From: an uncultured Desulfomonile sp. | GTDB taxonomy: Bacteria; Desulfobacterota; Desulfomonilia; Desulfomonilales; Desulfomonilaceae | DNA: 64,000 bases | Direction of reading: 5' to 3' | Assembly (NCBI GenBank): GCA_903952205.1 | Contig: CAJBEZ010000037.1 | Span: 186,001-250,000, forward strand | In this document: positions 47,020 to 55,129 of the stretch, piece after piece | Layout of the letters: every line of letters begins with the position of its first letter | How positions within the stretch are numbered: position 1 is the stretch's first letter | Notes under the pieces: generated by a model | The model's input: only the letters and a program-made list of their open reading frames with translations | Told to the model about the DNA's origin: nothing | Database searches by the model: none | Made by a program: the position numbers and the translations under genes

Positions 47020-47106
47020 CTTTCCACCTCCTGTATTTTTACTGGTTGAAGATGATTCATGGTCTAAGTGCTGACTTGACCAAGCCCTGCCCGCCTCTAA
47101 GAAGAC

Positions 47107-47616
47107 CTATGAGAGAATAGGGGACCCTATTACACATCCGTCTTGGATATCGATTTTCCACCTCACTCCGAACCCGTATGAATTATCCAGATAATGGATA
47201 CTTTTTATGCCAAACACATACAAGGCTACTTTTGTTTTTTTTGAAAGCTCGGTCGAAATCAACCTTGAATTCGAAAAAAAATCCCGCGCAAAAGGATGTC
47301 GCTTGAAATAGGCGCTTGCGGCACGGGTTATGTCAGACAGTTTTGTCAATAGTCTCACAGTGCCGTTCATCTGTAGGCCTTTGATATCTTGCCATCTTTT
47401 ACAATCACCAGGAATTGAGGCAGCGGCCCTTGCGTTTTTACTAAATATTTGTGAGTGGAGTGATTCTTTAGATGAAAAGAATATGAGGTCAAAAGCGCGG
47501 CGAGCATAGTAAACCGGCACAGACCAAGGCTCGTCATCCAGGCTACACGCAAGCGTCATTGTGGTCGAGGAGTCCATGAACGATATTACAATCTTTTCGA
47601 GATCATCTTTGTTCAT
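47107..47616 (-). CDS. Pyridoxamine-phosphate-oxidase-like flavin split-barrel protein
   Basis: A 169-residue protein with the split-barrel pattern: MDSSTTMTLACSLDDEPWSVPVYYARRAFDLIFFSSKESLHSQIFSKNARAAASI (strands with FMN-contact region) and KGLQMNGTVRLL. Family members bind FMN or haem, or act in flavin handling. Beside ubiX it may handle FMN or prenyl-FMN for the UbiD enzyme (inference). The ATG at 47616 overlaps the ubiX stop in an ATGA junction, indicating translational coupling; an in-frame ATG at 47628 gives four more residues. Confidence 0.75.
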   Translation of the reverse strand: MNKDDLEKIVISFMDSSTTMTLACSLDDEPWSVPVYYARRAFDLIFFSSKESLHSQIFSKNARAAASIPGDCKRWQDIKGLQMNGTVRLLTKLSDITRAASAYFKRHPFARDFFSNSRLISTELSKKTKVALYVFGIKSIHYLDNSYGFGVRWKIDIQDGCVIGSPILS

Positions 47617-48176
47617 CCACCTGCCCATCGCTGAAAAAGCTGATTTGGAATATCCAGTTGGTCTAACGCCTTGCCGATTGTCTGATCAACAATGTCCATA
47701 ATGGTCTTTGGATTGTGATAAAAGGACGGAACAGGGGGCAATATTATCCCGCCCATCTCTGTCACGGATATCATGTGGCGAAGATGCCCCAGGTGCAGTG
47801 GAGTCTCTCTCACGATTAGCACAAGCTTGCGTCTTTCTTTTAAAGTGGCGTCAGCCGCACGAATCAGGAGATTGTCATTGATTGAATTCGCGATCATTGA
47901 CAGGCTTTTCATTGAGCATGGGGCCACGATCATTCCGTCAGTCTTAAATGATCCGCTTGAAACACAAGCCGCAAGATCATCAGGAGAATGGGATACGTGA
48001 GCAAGCGCTTCAAGCGCAGCTGGTTTCATCGACGTCTCATACTCCATTGTGACCCTGGCCCCTCTGGACAAAATCAGGTGAGTTTCAACGTCATCGACCT
48101 GGTTGAGGACCTCGAGCAAACGTACTCCGTAAATGGTACCGCTTGCGCCACTTACTCCGACAACAATTCTCTTCAC
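47613..48176 (-). CDS. ubiX: Flavin prenyltransferase UbiX
   Basis: UbiX joins dimethylallyl phosphate to FMN, making the prenyl-FMN cofactor of UbiD enzymes. The 187-residue protein has VGVSGASGTIYGVRLLEVL at the start, the SASxxP-like IVAPCSMKSLSMIANSINDNLLIRAADATLKERRKLVLIVRETPLHLGHLRHM segment with the active-site residues, and GGIILPPVPSFYHNPKTIMD, all diagnostic. It is the first gene of group 1, so the cofactor and its decarboxylase are co-transcribed. The start is the family-typical MKRIVVGVSGASG. Confidence 0.94.
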   Translation of the reverse strand: MKRIVVGVSGASGTIYGVRLLEVLNQVDDVETHLILSRGARVTMEYETSMKPAALEALAHVSHSPDDLAACVSSGSFKTDGMIVAPCSMKSLSMIANSINDNLLIRAADATLKERRKLVLIVRETPLHLGHLRHMISVTEMGGIILPPVPSFYHNPKTIMDIVDQTIGKALDQLDIPNQLFQRWAGG

Positions 48177-48596
48177 TACATGCCTTTCAAGCTGTCAGAT
48201 TGAATTGTATTTGTTAATATGGTCTGTCTAAGTTTATAATATGCTGATGCTTAGTCGCAGAATCGCTCACTAGTCAAGAAAAGATAATGAAGTGATTGCC
48301 ACGGCTTCGCCTATTTTGGGTCTCATGCTTTCTGTCATGAGTCGCAGAGAACATCTTATAATATCGTTAGGTTAAGATAGTATCATAATAGTTGACAGAC
48401 ACGGTCCTGACAAAAAAACGGCGGTTACGTCCTGGGCGTCTTTAATGTAACCAGGGAATTCCTTTTTTGTCGTGTTGATCGGAAGTCTGTCTCTTGAGGT
48501 AAATTATCGAATTCTAAGCTACTCAAGTCAAGACAGAAAAAGTTATAGGTTTATAAGTCTGTCTTATACTACATTTGGGTAAAGTAAGGTTCTGGC
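48177..48596. promoter_or_regulatory. Divergent control region of group 1 with repeated GTCTGTCT elements
   Basis: No gene is seen in these 420 bp between ubiX and the divergent LysR gene. The octamer GTCTGTCT occurs three times on the plus strand (48222-48229, 48485-48492, 48557-48564). Inverted partial copies are GACAGAC (48394-48400) and AAGACAG (48530-48536); the latter forms a 7-bp inverted repeat with CTGTCTT (48559-48565). These are candidate LysR sites. The region is long for a simple divergent promoter and may contain more than one regulatory target. Confidence 0.5.
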
Positions 48597-49514
48597 ATGG
48601 CAATTAATCTCAAGCACCTGGAAACATTTTATCATTTCTGCCGCTTTCAAAGCATGACCCGGGTGGCTGAAAACATGCACGTCAGTCAATCAGCGGTCTC
48701 ACAACAAATTCAACTTTTTCAGGAAGAATGTGAAGTAAAACTGCTATATAGGGAAGGAAACCAATACAAGCTTACGGATGTTGGGGAATCAATATTCCTT
48801 TTGAGCAAAGTCATATTCGCTCGGCTGGGGCAAATTGAGTCTTTGGTTGATGAAGCGAAGAGACCGAGTTCCGGTGTCTTGAGAATTGGAACAACAAAGG
48901 ATTATGCTGTAACTCTTATGCCGGACCTGGTCTCAAAGTTTCAAGATCAGTTCCCCCAAATTTTGGTGAAATTAAACGAGGGAAACTCGTTTGATTTATT
49001 GGCCAGATTGAGGAATAGAAAAGAAGACTTGGTCGTCGTGGCCAGAACAAACTATGATACTTGTTTTAAATCATTTCCCTTTGCAATTGTTGAACTGACG
49101 CTCGTCGCCAGACCAGACCACCCATTTTCTCAAAAGGATGCGGTTTCCATCAGGGATCTCTCCGAAGCCTTTCTGATAATACGTGAAAAGGGGTCAGGGT
49201 CTCGTGACGCAATCCTTAAGAAACTTGCGGAACACCGTGTCAAGCCTTCCACGATTATAGAGTCGGGGAGTTTGAGCTTTATCTTGGCCTATGTTGAACG
49301 CCGAATGGGGGTTTCTTTCGTAATGGCCAACGAAGTGGCGGACGAACTTGCCCGGGGTGTCTTGAAAAAAGTTGACCTTCTGGAAGGCAATATCCGTTTC
49401 CCAGCAGACATCGTAGTTCTGAGGGAGAAGCCCATGATGGCTCCTGTACGCCATTTTTTAAGGATTGCTATAAAAAAACGAGAAGAAAATAGCCTTGACG
49501 AACCATCAGAATAG
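48597..49514 (+). CDS. LysR-family transcriptional regulator (group 1 side)
   Basis: A 305-residue LTTR with N-terminal helix-turn-helix LKHLETFYHFCRFQSMTRVAENMHVSQSAVSQQIQLF and an effector domain (GVLRIGTTKDYAVTLMPDLVSKFQDQFPQILVKLNEG). A paralogue of the LysR protein at 37943; both carry an REKGSG(T/S)R segment in the effector domain. It is divergent from ubiX across a repeat-rich 420-bp gap, so it probably regulates group 1, and it is followed by the second UPF0261 gene 56 bp downstream. Confidence 0.92.
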   Translation: MAINLKHLETFYHFCRFQSMTRVAENMHVSQSAVSQQIQLFQEECEVKLLYREGNQYKLTDVGESIFLLSKVIFARLGQIESLVDEAKRPSSGVLRIGTTKDYAVTLMPDLVSKFQDQFPQILVKLNEGNSFDLLARLRNRKEDLVVVARTNYDTCFKSFPFAIVELTLVARPDHPFSQKDAVSIRDLSEAFLIIREKGSGSRDAILKKLAEHRVKPSTIIESGSLSFILAYVERRMGVSFVMANEVADELARGVLKKVDLLEGNIRFPADIVVLREKPMMAPVRHFLRIAIKKREENSLDEPSE

Positions 49515-49570
49515 AGAGAGTTTAAAAAATTGCTGAGGTTAAGATCTAAATTAGCATACGTGAGGTCCTA

Positions 49571-50782
49571 ATGATCCCCATAGTTGTAATCGTCGGGACA
49601 CTTGACACGAAAGGCCAGGAGGTCGAATTCCTGAGAAATGAACTATCCCGCCAGAAGTGTAAGGTTATCGTGATAGACGTTGGAACGCTTCACCCTCCAA
49701 CGTGTTTATCTGATATTCATAGGGACGAAGTCGCTTCCGCTGCGGGAACTAGCTTAGATGCGCTGCGTAAACTCGGTGACAGAAGGAGCGCCATAGAAAG
49801 TATGATTCTGGGAGCGTCCGTAATCGTCAAAGGACTTCACCAGGATAGCCGTTTGTCTGGAATTCTTTCTGCAGGGGGCGGGACAGGAACCCATATAGGA
49901 ATGGGGGTGATGAGAAGCCTTCCCCTTGGCGTGCCCAAGCTTATGGTCTCCACAGTAGCGTCAAGAGATATGTCAGATCTGATTGGGACCAAGGATATTA
50001 TGATTATGCACTCTGTTGTTGATATTCTCGGTCTGAATCCGATTAGTAGGAAAATATTGTCAAACGCTTCAGCGGCAATGGCAGGAATGGTTTTCGATTC
50101 GCGAAAAATCGACTCTGACAAACCCTTAATAGGGTTGACCTCTTTTGGTTTTATTACCGAGGGGGCTATGCGCGTGAAAAATAAGTTGGAACAAAAAGGG
50201 TTCGAAGTAGCCCCTTTTCACGCTAATGGCACGGGCGGCATGGCCATGGAAGATTTGATTGAACAGGGCTTCATAAATGCTGTTATGGATTTTGCTCTTC
50301 ATGAATTCGCCGACTCTCTTTATGGTGGCTATTGCGGCGATATTGGCCCAACCAGACTGGAGACGGCAGGTCGTATGGGTTTACCTCAAGTGGTAGTCCC
50401 TGGAGGCCTCGATTGTATCGTTTTGGAATTTGACTCAAAAGAAACCATGCCGGTTCATCTGAGAGATCGCCCGGTTTTCTGGTACGATTTTAGGTCAGGA
50501 GTGAGAACAAAAAGAGAGGACATGATCAAGCTAGCCGAAATAATTTCGGGAAAATTGAATCTTTCCCAGGGTCCCTCAAAGTTAGTCATTCCCATGCGAG
50601 GTTTTTCGGAAGCCGACGCTGAGGGAGCGCCATTGTATGACCAAGACGCCGATCAGTTGTTTGTCATGGAGATTAAAGCCCGACTTGATTCCAAAGTCGA
50701 TGTCATTGAAGTTCAGGCGCACATTAACGATGAGCAATTTGCCGAAACGGTTGTAAATACGCTGGATGCAATGGTTAGATAA
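49571..50782 (+). CDS. UPF0261/Tm-1-like ATP-binding protein (copy 2)
   Basis: A 403-residue UPF0261 protein homologous to the one at 39681: VGTLDTKGQEVEFLRNEL, AGGGTGTHIGMGVMRSLPLGVPKLMVSTV, GLTSFGFITEGAMRVKNKLEQKGFEV and VVPGGLDCIVLEF. The first Rossmann-like and second barrel-like domains are both present. GAGG lies before the ATG. It is probably co-transcribed with the upstream LysR gene, 56 bp away. Role unknown; two copies flanking the same catabolic island suggest a link to aromatic degradation (inference). Confidence 0.85.
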   Translation: MIPIVVIVGTLDTKGQEVEFLRNELSRQKCKVIVIDVGTLHPPTCLSDIHRDEVASAAGTSLDALRKLGDRRSAIESMILGASVIVKGLHQDSRLSGILSAGGGTGTHIGMGVMRSLPLGVPKLMVSTVASRDMSDLIGTKDIMIMHSVVDILGLNPISRKILSNASAAMAGMVFDSRKIDSDKPLIGLTSFGFITEGAMRVKNKLEQKGFEVAPFHANGTGGMAMEDLIEQGFINAVMDFALHEFADSLYGGYCGDIGPTRLETAGRMGLPQVVVPGGLDCIVLEFDSKETMPVHLRDRPVFWYDFRSGVRTKREDMIKLAEIISGKLNLSQGPSKLVIPMRGFSEADAEGAPLYDQDADQLFVMEIKARLDSKVDVIEVQAHINDEQFAETVVNTLDAMVR

Positions 50783-50972
50783 CTCGTCCGGTCTCTTTCA
50801 GGTAAATCTCAAAGACACAATTTCTATGTGAGAACTCAAACTTGTAGAGTATCAACCATGTTGAATGGATTCCTTACATGCTCAACGTGCTTCAATGAGT
50901 CTTTTACCTTGACTGACTGTCGCTGTCAGATTTAAAGTCAACCTTCGATATCAATGAAATGGTGGGAGAAGT

Positions 50973-52607
50973 ATGACCCGGGAACTATCCATCAGTCCTG
51001 AAGGCGAGGAATTCTATCTTCCGAATGCGGAAGATTACCAAGCGGAATTCTCAAGATTACAGAACCTTGTCGATTTTCACAGAGGTGAAGGAAAAGAAAT
51101 TGTGGTTGTTATGGGGATCGGATTTGTTGGGGCCGTAATGGCCGCAGTTATCGCCGATTCTACAGACGCTGCGGGAAAATCGGGTAAATTTGTTATCGGG
51201 ATGCAAAGACCAAGCGTCAGGAGCTACTGGAAAATCCCCCTCATGAACCGTGGGATCACCCCGGTGAAATCTGAAGATCCAGAGGTTCCATCAATCATAA
51301 GTCGATGTGTGTTGGAAAAGAAAACACTAACTATTTCCTTCACCTATCAGGCCCTTAGTCTCGCCGATGTTGTGGTGGTAGATGTCCAATGTGACTACAT
51401 AAAGGAATCCTTGGATGATTGCGCCACAGGCTATGTACAACTGGAAGACCTCGAGAAATCGCTTGAAATCATTGGAGAAACCGTTTCCTCTAATGCGATG
51501 ATTCTCATTGAGACCACCGTACCGCCAGGTACAACCGAACAAGTTGCTTATCCGTTGATCAAGAGGGCTTTTCAAAAGAGAGGGATCACGGAGGAGCCTT
51601 TGTTGGCCCACAGCTACGAACGGGTTATGCCTGGAGCAAACTATGTGGCTTCAGTCAGAAACTTCTGGAGAGTATGCAGCGGAATAAACGAAGAAGCCCG
51701 TGCCAGAGTAGTGAAATTTCTCAACGAGGTTATTGATACCAAGAATTTTCCTTTGACCGTTCTTGATAGACCTATCGAGTCCGAGACTGCGAAGATAGTC
51801 GAAAATAGTTATCGGGCCACAATACTTGCGTTTATGAATGAATGGAGTGTTTTCTCAGAACGTAACGGAGTGGATCTCGTCAAGGTATTGAATGCCATAA
51901 AAGTTAGGCCTACGCATTCAAACATAATCTTCCCCGGGCCTGGGATAGGTGGTTATTGTCTACCTAAAGATGGCGGTCTAGCCGTTTGGGCCTACAAGCA
52001 TCTTTTGGGATTTCAGGACGATCTCTTCAAAATAACGCCTCTTGCAATAAACATAAATGACACGCGTTCTTTGCATGTTTCTGAGCTTGCCCGTGACGCT
52101 CTTCGAAACATGGGAAGATATATAGCGGCATCCAAAGTGACGCTTTTGGGGGCGTCCTACAGGGAAGACGTTGGAGACACGAGATACAGCGGTTCAGAAA
52201 TCATAGTTCGCAGACTGGTCGAAATGGGAGCGGATGTCTGTGTATATGACCCGTACGTAGACCATTGGTGGGAATTCGAGGCTCAGGATACATATCCGGT
52301 TCCTGGGAAGAGTAGGTCCAGGTTCTTCCGTTCCCAGAAAAAACTTCAGGAACTTAGAATTGAAAAAGATCTGCCTGCTGCCCTGAAGGAGGCGGACGTC
52401 ATGATTCTCGCAGTAAGACACAAGGAATTCATGGAATTAAGCCCCGACGACGTAGTGGGTTACGCAGGGGGACCATTAGCAGTCATTGACTGTTTTGGAA
52501 TGTTGGGGGACGAAACGATTCAGCGTTATTTCGAATTGGGCTGCGAAGTTAAGGGCTTGGGAAGAGGACACATTAATAGAATCAAGAAAGAATTTGCACG
52601 CCACTGA
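50973..52607 (+). CDS. UDP-glucose/GDP-mannose dehydrogenase-family nucleotide-sugar dehydrogenase
   Basis: A 544-residue enzyme with an N-terminal NAD-binding motif (VVVMGIGFVGAVMAAVI), the catalytic Cys in GPGIGGYCLPKDGG, ETAKIVENSYRATILAFMNE in the central dimerisation domain, and a C-terminal UDP-binding domain (VTLLGASYREDVGDTRYSGSEIIVR). It would oxidise a nucleotide sugar to the uronate, for surface polysaccharide. About 100 residues longer than most UGDs, with an N-terminal extension of about 40 residues. GGGAG before the ATG. The substrate (UDP-glucose, UDP-ManNAc or other) is not decidable here. Confidence 0.88.
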   Translation: MTRELSISPEGEEFYLPNAEDYQAEFSRLQNLVDFHRGEGKEIVVVMGIGFVGAVMAAVIADSTDAAGKSGKFVIGMQRPSVRSYWKIPLMNRGITPVKSEDPEVPSIISRCVLEKKTLTISFTYQALSLADVVVVDVQCDYIKESLDDCATGYVQLEDLEKSLEIIGETVSSNAMILIETTVPPGTTEQVAYPLIKRAFQKRGITEEPLLAHSYERVMPGANYVASVRNFWRVCSGINEEARARVVKFLNEVIDTKNFPLTVLDRPIESETAKIVENSYRATILAFMNEWSVFSERNGVDLVKVLNAIKVRPTHSNIIFPGPGIGGYCLPKDGGLAVWAYKHLLGFQDDLFKITPLAININDTRSLHVSELARDALRNMGRYIAASKVTLLGASYREDVGDTRYSGSEIIVRRLVEMGADVCVYDPYVDHWWEFEAQDTYPVPGKSRSRFFRSQKKLQELRIEKDLPAALKEADVMILAVRHKEFMELSPDDVVGYAGGPLAVIDCFGMLGDETIQRYFELGCEVKGLGRGHINRIKKEFARH

Positions 52608-52630
52608 GAGACTTTTCATACTCCCCGCGA

Positions 52631-52658
52631 AATGCAGGATAATGCTAAATCCTGCATT
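52631..52658. terminator. Inverted repeat between convergent genes
   Basis: A perfect 10-bp stem AATGCAGGAT / ATCCTGCATT (52631-52640, 52649-52658) with an 8-nt loop lies 23 bp after the nucleotide-sugar dehydrogenase stop. There is no T-run, so terminator function is only possible, not sure. Confidence 0.4.
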
Positions 52659-52717
52659 CAGGCTGAGGACAACCCGGTTTTGTCAGCACCAATTGCCACA
52701 ACTGGTTGTATAGAGTT

Positions 52718-53164
52718 CTAAAGGCTCCGGCGCATCTTGTTGATCTGGGCCTGAGCAAGATTCTCAGATCCGCTGAAATAACCACAGCTATACTGATTGT
52801 AGTCATCCAGAAATGACAAGAACATATCGTTATCCAGATTATAATGACGATCAGCGACCATTCTGGACCTAGCCAAAGATTGCATATTGAATAAATTGGC
52901 TCGTAATAATGGCGCTATAATCTTCCAGGAACTTCTGACCTTATTTTCCAGGCCCTCAGATAGAATCCTGCAAAAAAAGTCATCAAGTCTTTCGCAATCC
53001 CACCAGCCATCCATGTACGCCTCTCCCATTCCCAGATTCTTGAGGCTTAACACACGGTCATAAAAATTTTCATTGTAAACTATAATATCGTGAGGGTTGA
53101 TTCCGTTTATCTGGATTCCCACAGTGGCCAATAACTCTGCAACAATTTTTTTATTCTGAGACAT
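52718..53164 (-). pseudogene. Truncated cyclopropane-fatty-acyl-phospholipid synthase (N-terminal part)
   Basis: The 148 residues match the N-terminal domain of CFA synthase: VGIQINGINPHDIIVYNENFYDRVL, LGMGEAYMDGWWDCERLDDFF, and RHYNLDNDMFLSFLDDYNQYSCGYF...LAQAQINKM, the segment just before the methyltransferase domain. The frame then stops (RRSL) where LDLIC.KLxLKPG and the SAM-binding LDIGCGWG should follow. No reading frame in the next 110 bp restores it before the convergent gene. It is probably a remnant left by deletion of the catalytic half, although translation of a stand-alone N-domain cannot be excluded. Confidence 0.7.
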
Positions 53165-53243
53165 AACGCCTCCTGCACGAATTTCAAAATAAGGACTCCC
53201 CTTGAACGGATTTTCTCAGGACAAGCGTATACTCTATGATTGA

Positions 53244-54062
53244 CTAAGACGACGAATCACAAACCTCCTGCTCAGGATTGTTTCTAAGTTTTAGGGTAGG
53301 AATCCTGAACAGGGCAAGTTTGAGCCATTCAAACGCAAACTCCAGCAGACAAGAATCATCAGTCTCCAAAGAACTTGCCCTTTCTGGAGAAAATTCAAAT
53401 TTGGTTAAAAAAGAAGATCTGAATATAAACTCACGAAATTTATCAAGATTGTAACATGCCATCATGAACATTTGCAGTCGTTGGGTCGACAATTCACCAG
53501 ATCTTGACCGGAATCCAAGCATATAAAGTTCCATGAGTAAATCGTTGAACCGATTATATTCTTCAAGGTCCTGATCCGAAAGCCACTCATCAACCGACCA
53601 CGTTTTGTTTTGTTCAAAACCCCTGCAATGACTTTCTCTAACAACAAAAAAGAACTCTTCATTGATGTTTGTCAATCTGTTCTTTGAAGAAGCTCTTCCC
53701 AAGGGGTACGTTCGGCAGGCTCCCGGTCTGTCTTCATAGACGACGCACCCTTGTTTAGAAACAAAAGGACAAAGTTTTTCTTCGGTGTCTTGCATTTTCA
53801 GAAAAACTTCGGGAAATCCATGACGAGACCCACTCTTGATTTCGGTAAAATCGTCAAGAAACTCGGAGGATGACACTCCGAGTCTCCGGGATAATCTGAG
53901 CGTGTCGTATGGGGTCAACGCAAGCTCCAACTTTCTGCAGCATTCGGTAAAACACTGGACACTAGGGCCACAAAAAAATTGGAAACAATCCTTTCGGGTC
54001 ATTCTGGCAGCTTCTTCAAGTGACGCCGTAGGATCAAAACTTGAACTGGAGCCGTTGTTCAT
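53244..54062 (-). CDS. YkgJ-family Cys-cluster protein
   Basis: A 272-residue protein with the zinc/iron-chelating CxCx pattern: FFCGPSVQCFTECCRKLELALTPYDTLRLSRRLGVSSSEFLDDF, then LCPFVSKQGCVVYEDRPGACRTYPLGR, typical of the YkgJ/UPF0153 family. A C-terminal about 100-residue extension is helical. Function of the family is unclear (metal binding). The ATG at 54062 lies 22 bp after gmhB and has a weak GATGG site; a longer start at 54137 would overlap gmhB and is less likely. It is probably co-transcribed with gmhB. Confidence 0.85.
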   Translation of the reverse strand: MNNGSSSSFDPTASLEEAARMTRKDCFQFFCGPSVQCFTECCRKLELALTPYDTLRLSRRLGVSSSEFLDDFTEIKSGSRHGFPEVFLKMQDTEEKLCPFVSKQGCVVYEDRPGACRTYPLGRASSKNRLTNINEEFFFVVRESHCRGFEQNKTWSVDEWLSDQDLEEYNRFNDLLMELYMLGFRSRSGELSTQRLQMFMMACYNLDKFREFIFRSSFLTKFEFSPERASSLETDDSCLLEFAFEWLKLALFRIPTLKLRNNPEQEVCDSSS

Positions 54063-54084
54063 ATTGTTACCATCTTTCAAAAAA

Positions 54085-54750
54085 TCAAATGGTCGGTTGG
54101 GGAAGTGATCGTTCAAGGTCTGCCAGACGCCTGGCAAAGTCTAACAATGACGGGAATACGAGTTCCGTCTCAATGTCGCCTGGGTCGGAACTGATGCGGA
54201 CGGATTTTACACCGGCGTTTCTTCCGGCTTCAATGTCAGAAGCGGAGTCTCCCACCATGTATGATGCGCCCAAATCTAATCCAAGGTCTTTAGCCGCGGC
54301 CAATATCATTCCGGGCGCCGGTTTTCTACATTCACAACAATCATCTTTGTCATGCGGGCAGTAATATATGCTCTGTAATTCGACACCGGATCTTGTGAGC
54401 AATGAATTCATGAATTGGTGAACTTTATTCAGATCATCCTCGGTCATCATGCCCCTGGCGATGCCTCTCTGGTTGGTAACGACAACCAGGGTAAATCCGA
54501 GGTCACGCATTATAGCCAACGCCGGCGCCACATCAGGTAGAATCTCAAATTCTGAAGGTGTCCTTACGTAGTGGTCTTCAGGCAGTTTGCGGTTAATGAT
54601 TCCATCACGATCCAGAAAAATAGCTCTTCTGGGGTTTGGATTATATTTCAAAGACAAAAGCGAACGTCCTCTCAGGATTGGTTGGTTTGGTCTAAGCAAA
54701 CGATGATTTATCATAGCCAGTGAGACAAAAAGGTCAATGAAGAAAATCAC
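54085..54750 (-). CDS. gmhB: D-glycero-D-manno-heptose 1,7-bisphosphate 7-phosphatase
   Basis: GmhB removes the 7-phosphate in ADP-heptose synthesis for LPS inner core. HAD-family motifs: FLDRDGIINRK (motif I, nucleophile Asp), VVVTNQRGIARG (motif II), KPAPGMILAA (Lys) and VGDSASDIEAGRNAG (motif IV). The four-ligand zinc loop is YCPHDKDDCCECRKP. The listed start carries an extra N-terminal stretch of about 40 residues before FLDRDG; the real start may be farther in. The heptose function is consistent with lptE and other LPS-related genes in the window. Confidence 0.88.
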   Translation of the reverse strand: MIFFIDLFVSLAMINHRLLRPNQPILRGRSLLSLKYNPNPRRAIFLDRDGIINRKLPEDHYVRTPSEFEILPDVAPALAIMRDLGFTLVVVTNQRGIARGMMTEDDLNKVHQFMNSLLTRSGVELQSIYYCPHDKDDCCECRKPAPGMILAAAKDLGLDLGASYMVGDSASDIEAGRNAGVKSVRISSDPGDIETELVFPSLLDFARRLADLERSLPQPTI

Positions 54751-55129
54751 ATAAACCCGGCCTAAACTGATCAGGCGCCGGGGCTTAGATTGGATATGTC
54801 GAGAAACAATGGAATTAGTTTAGGGATAAAATATCAATATAACCGGTATTTGACTTAGCGCGTTAGTGTAATATCTTCGGTCATAATTAAATTTAATTTA
54901 GAATTAAAATCTATTACCTACTGTTTTAATTACGTTCTAAACAACAATTAATAACTAACCGTTATATCAATAGGTTAGTAACTATAATAGGTCAACTGAA
55001 AGCCTCGTGATCTTAAACCACTTAAAATCAATACTAATATTTTTAGAATCATATCTAATAAATTACTTGACATAAAATTAGTTTTGAATCATTAGGAGAA
55101 TCCAGGACATTCAGTGAAGGAGGGAGGGT
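54751..55129. promoter_or_regulatory. Very AT-rich region upstream of outer membrane protein 2
   Basis: No gene is seen in these 379 bp. An inverted repeat ACTAACC (54954-54960) / GGTTAGT (54973-54979) lies about 90 bp upstream of the TTGACA at 55067. The region matches the AT-rich composition of the 18427-18794 gap before paralogue 1. Confidence 0.4.
55067..55095 (+). promoter_or_regulatory. Probable promoter of outer membrane protein 2
   Basis: TTGACA (55067-55072) with a weak -10 such as CATTAG (55090-55095, 17 bp). It sits 63 bp before the ATG, against 62 bp in paralogue 1. The -10 alone would not be convincing; the shared geometry is the argument. Confidence 0.35.
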
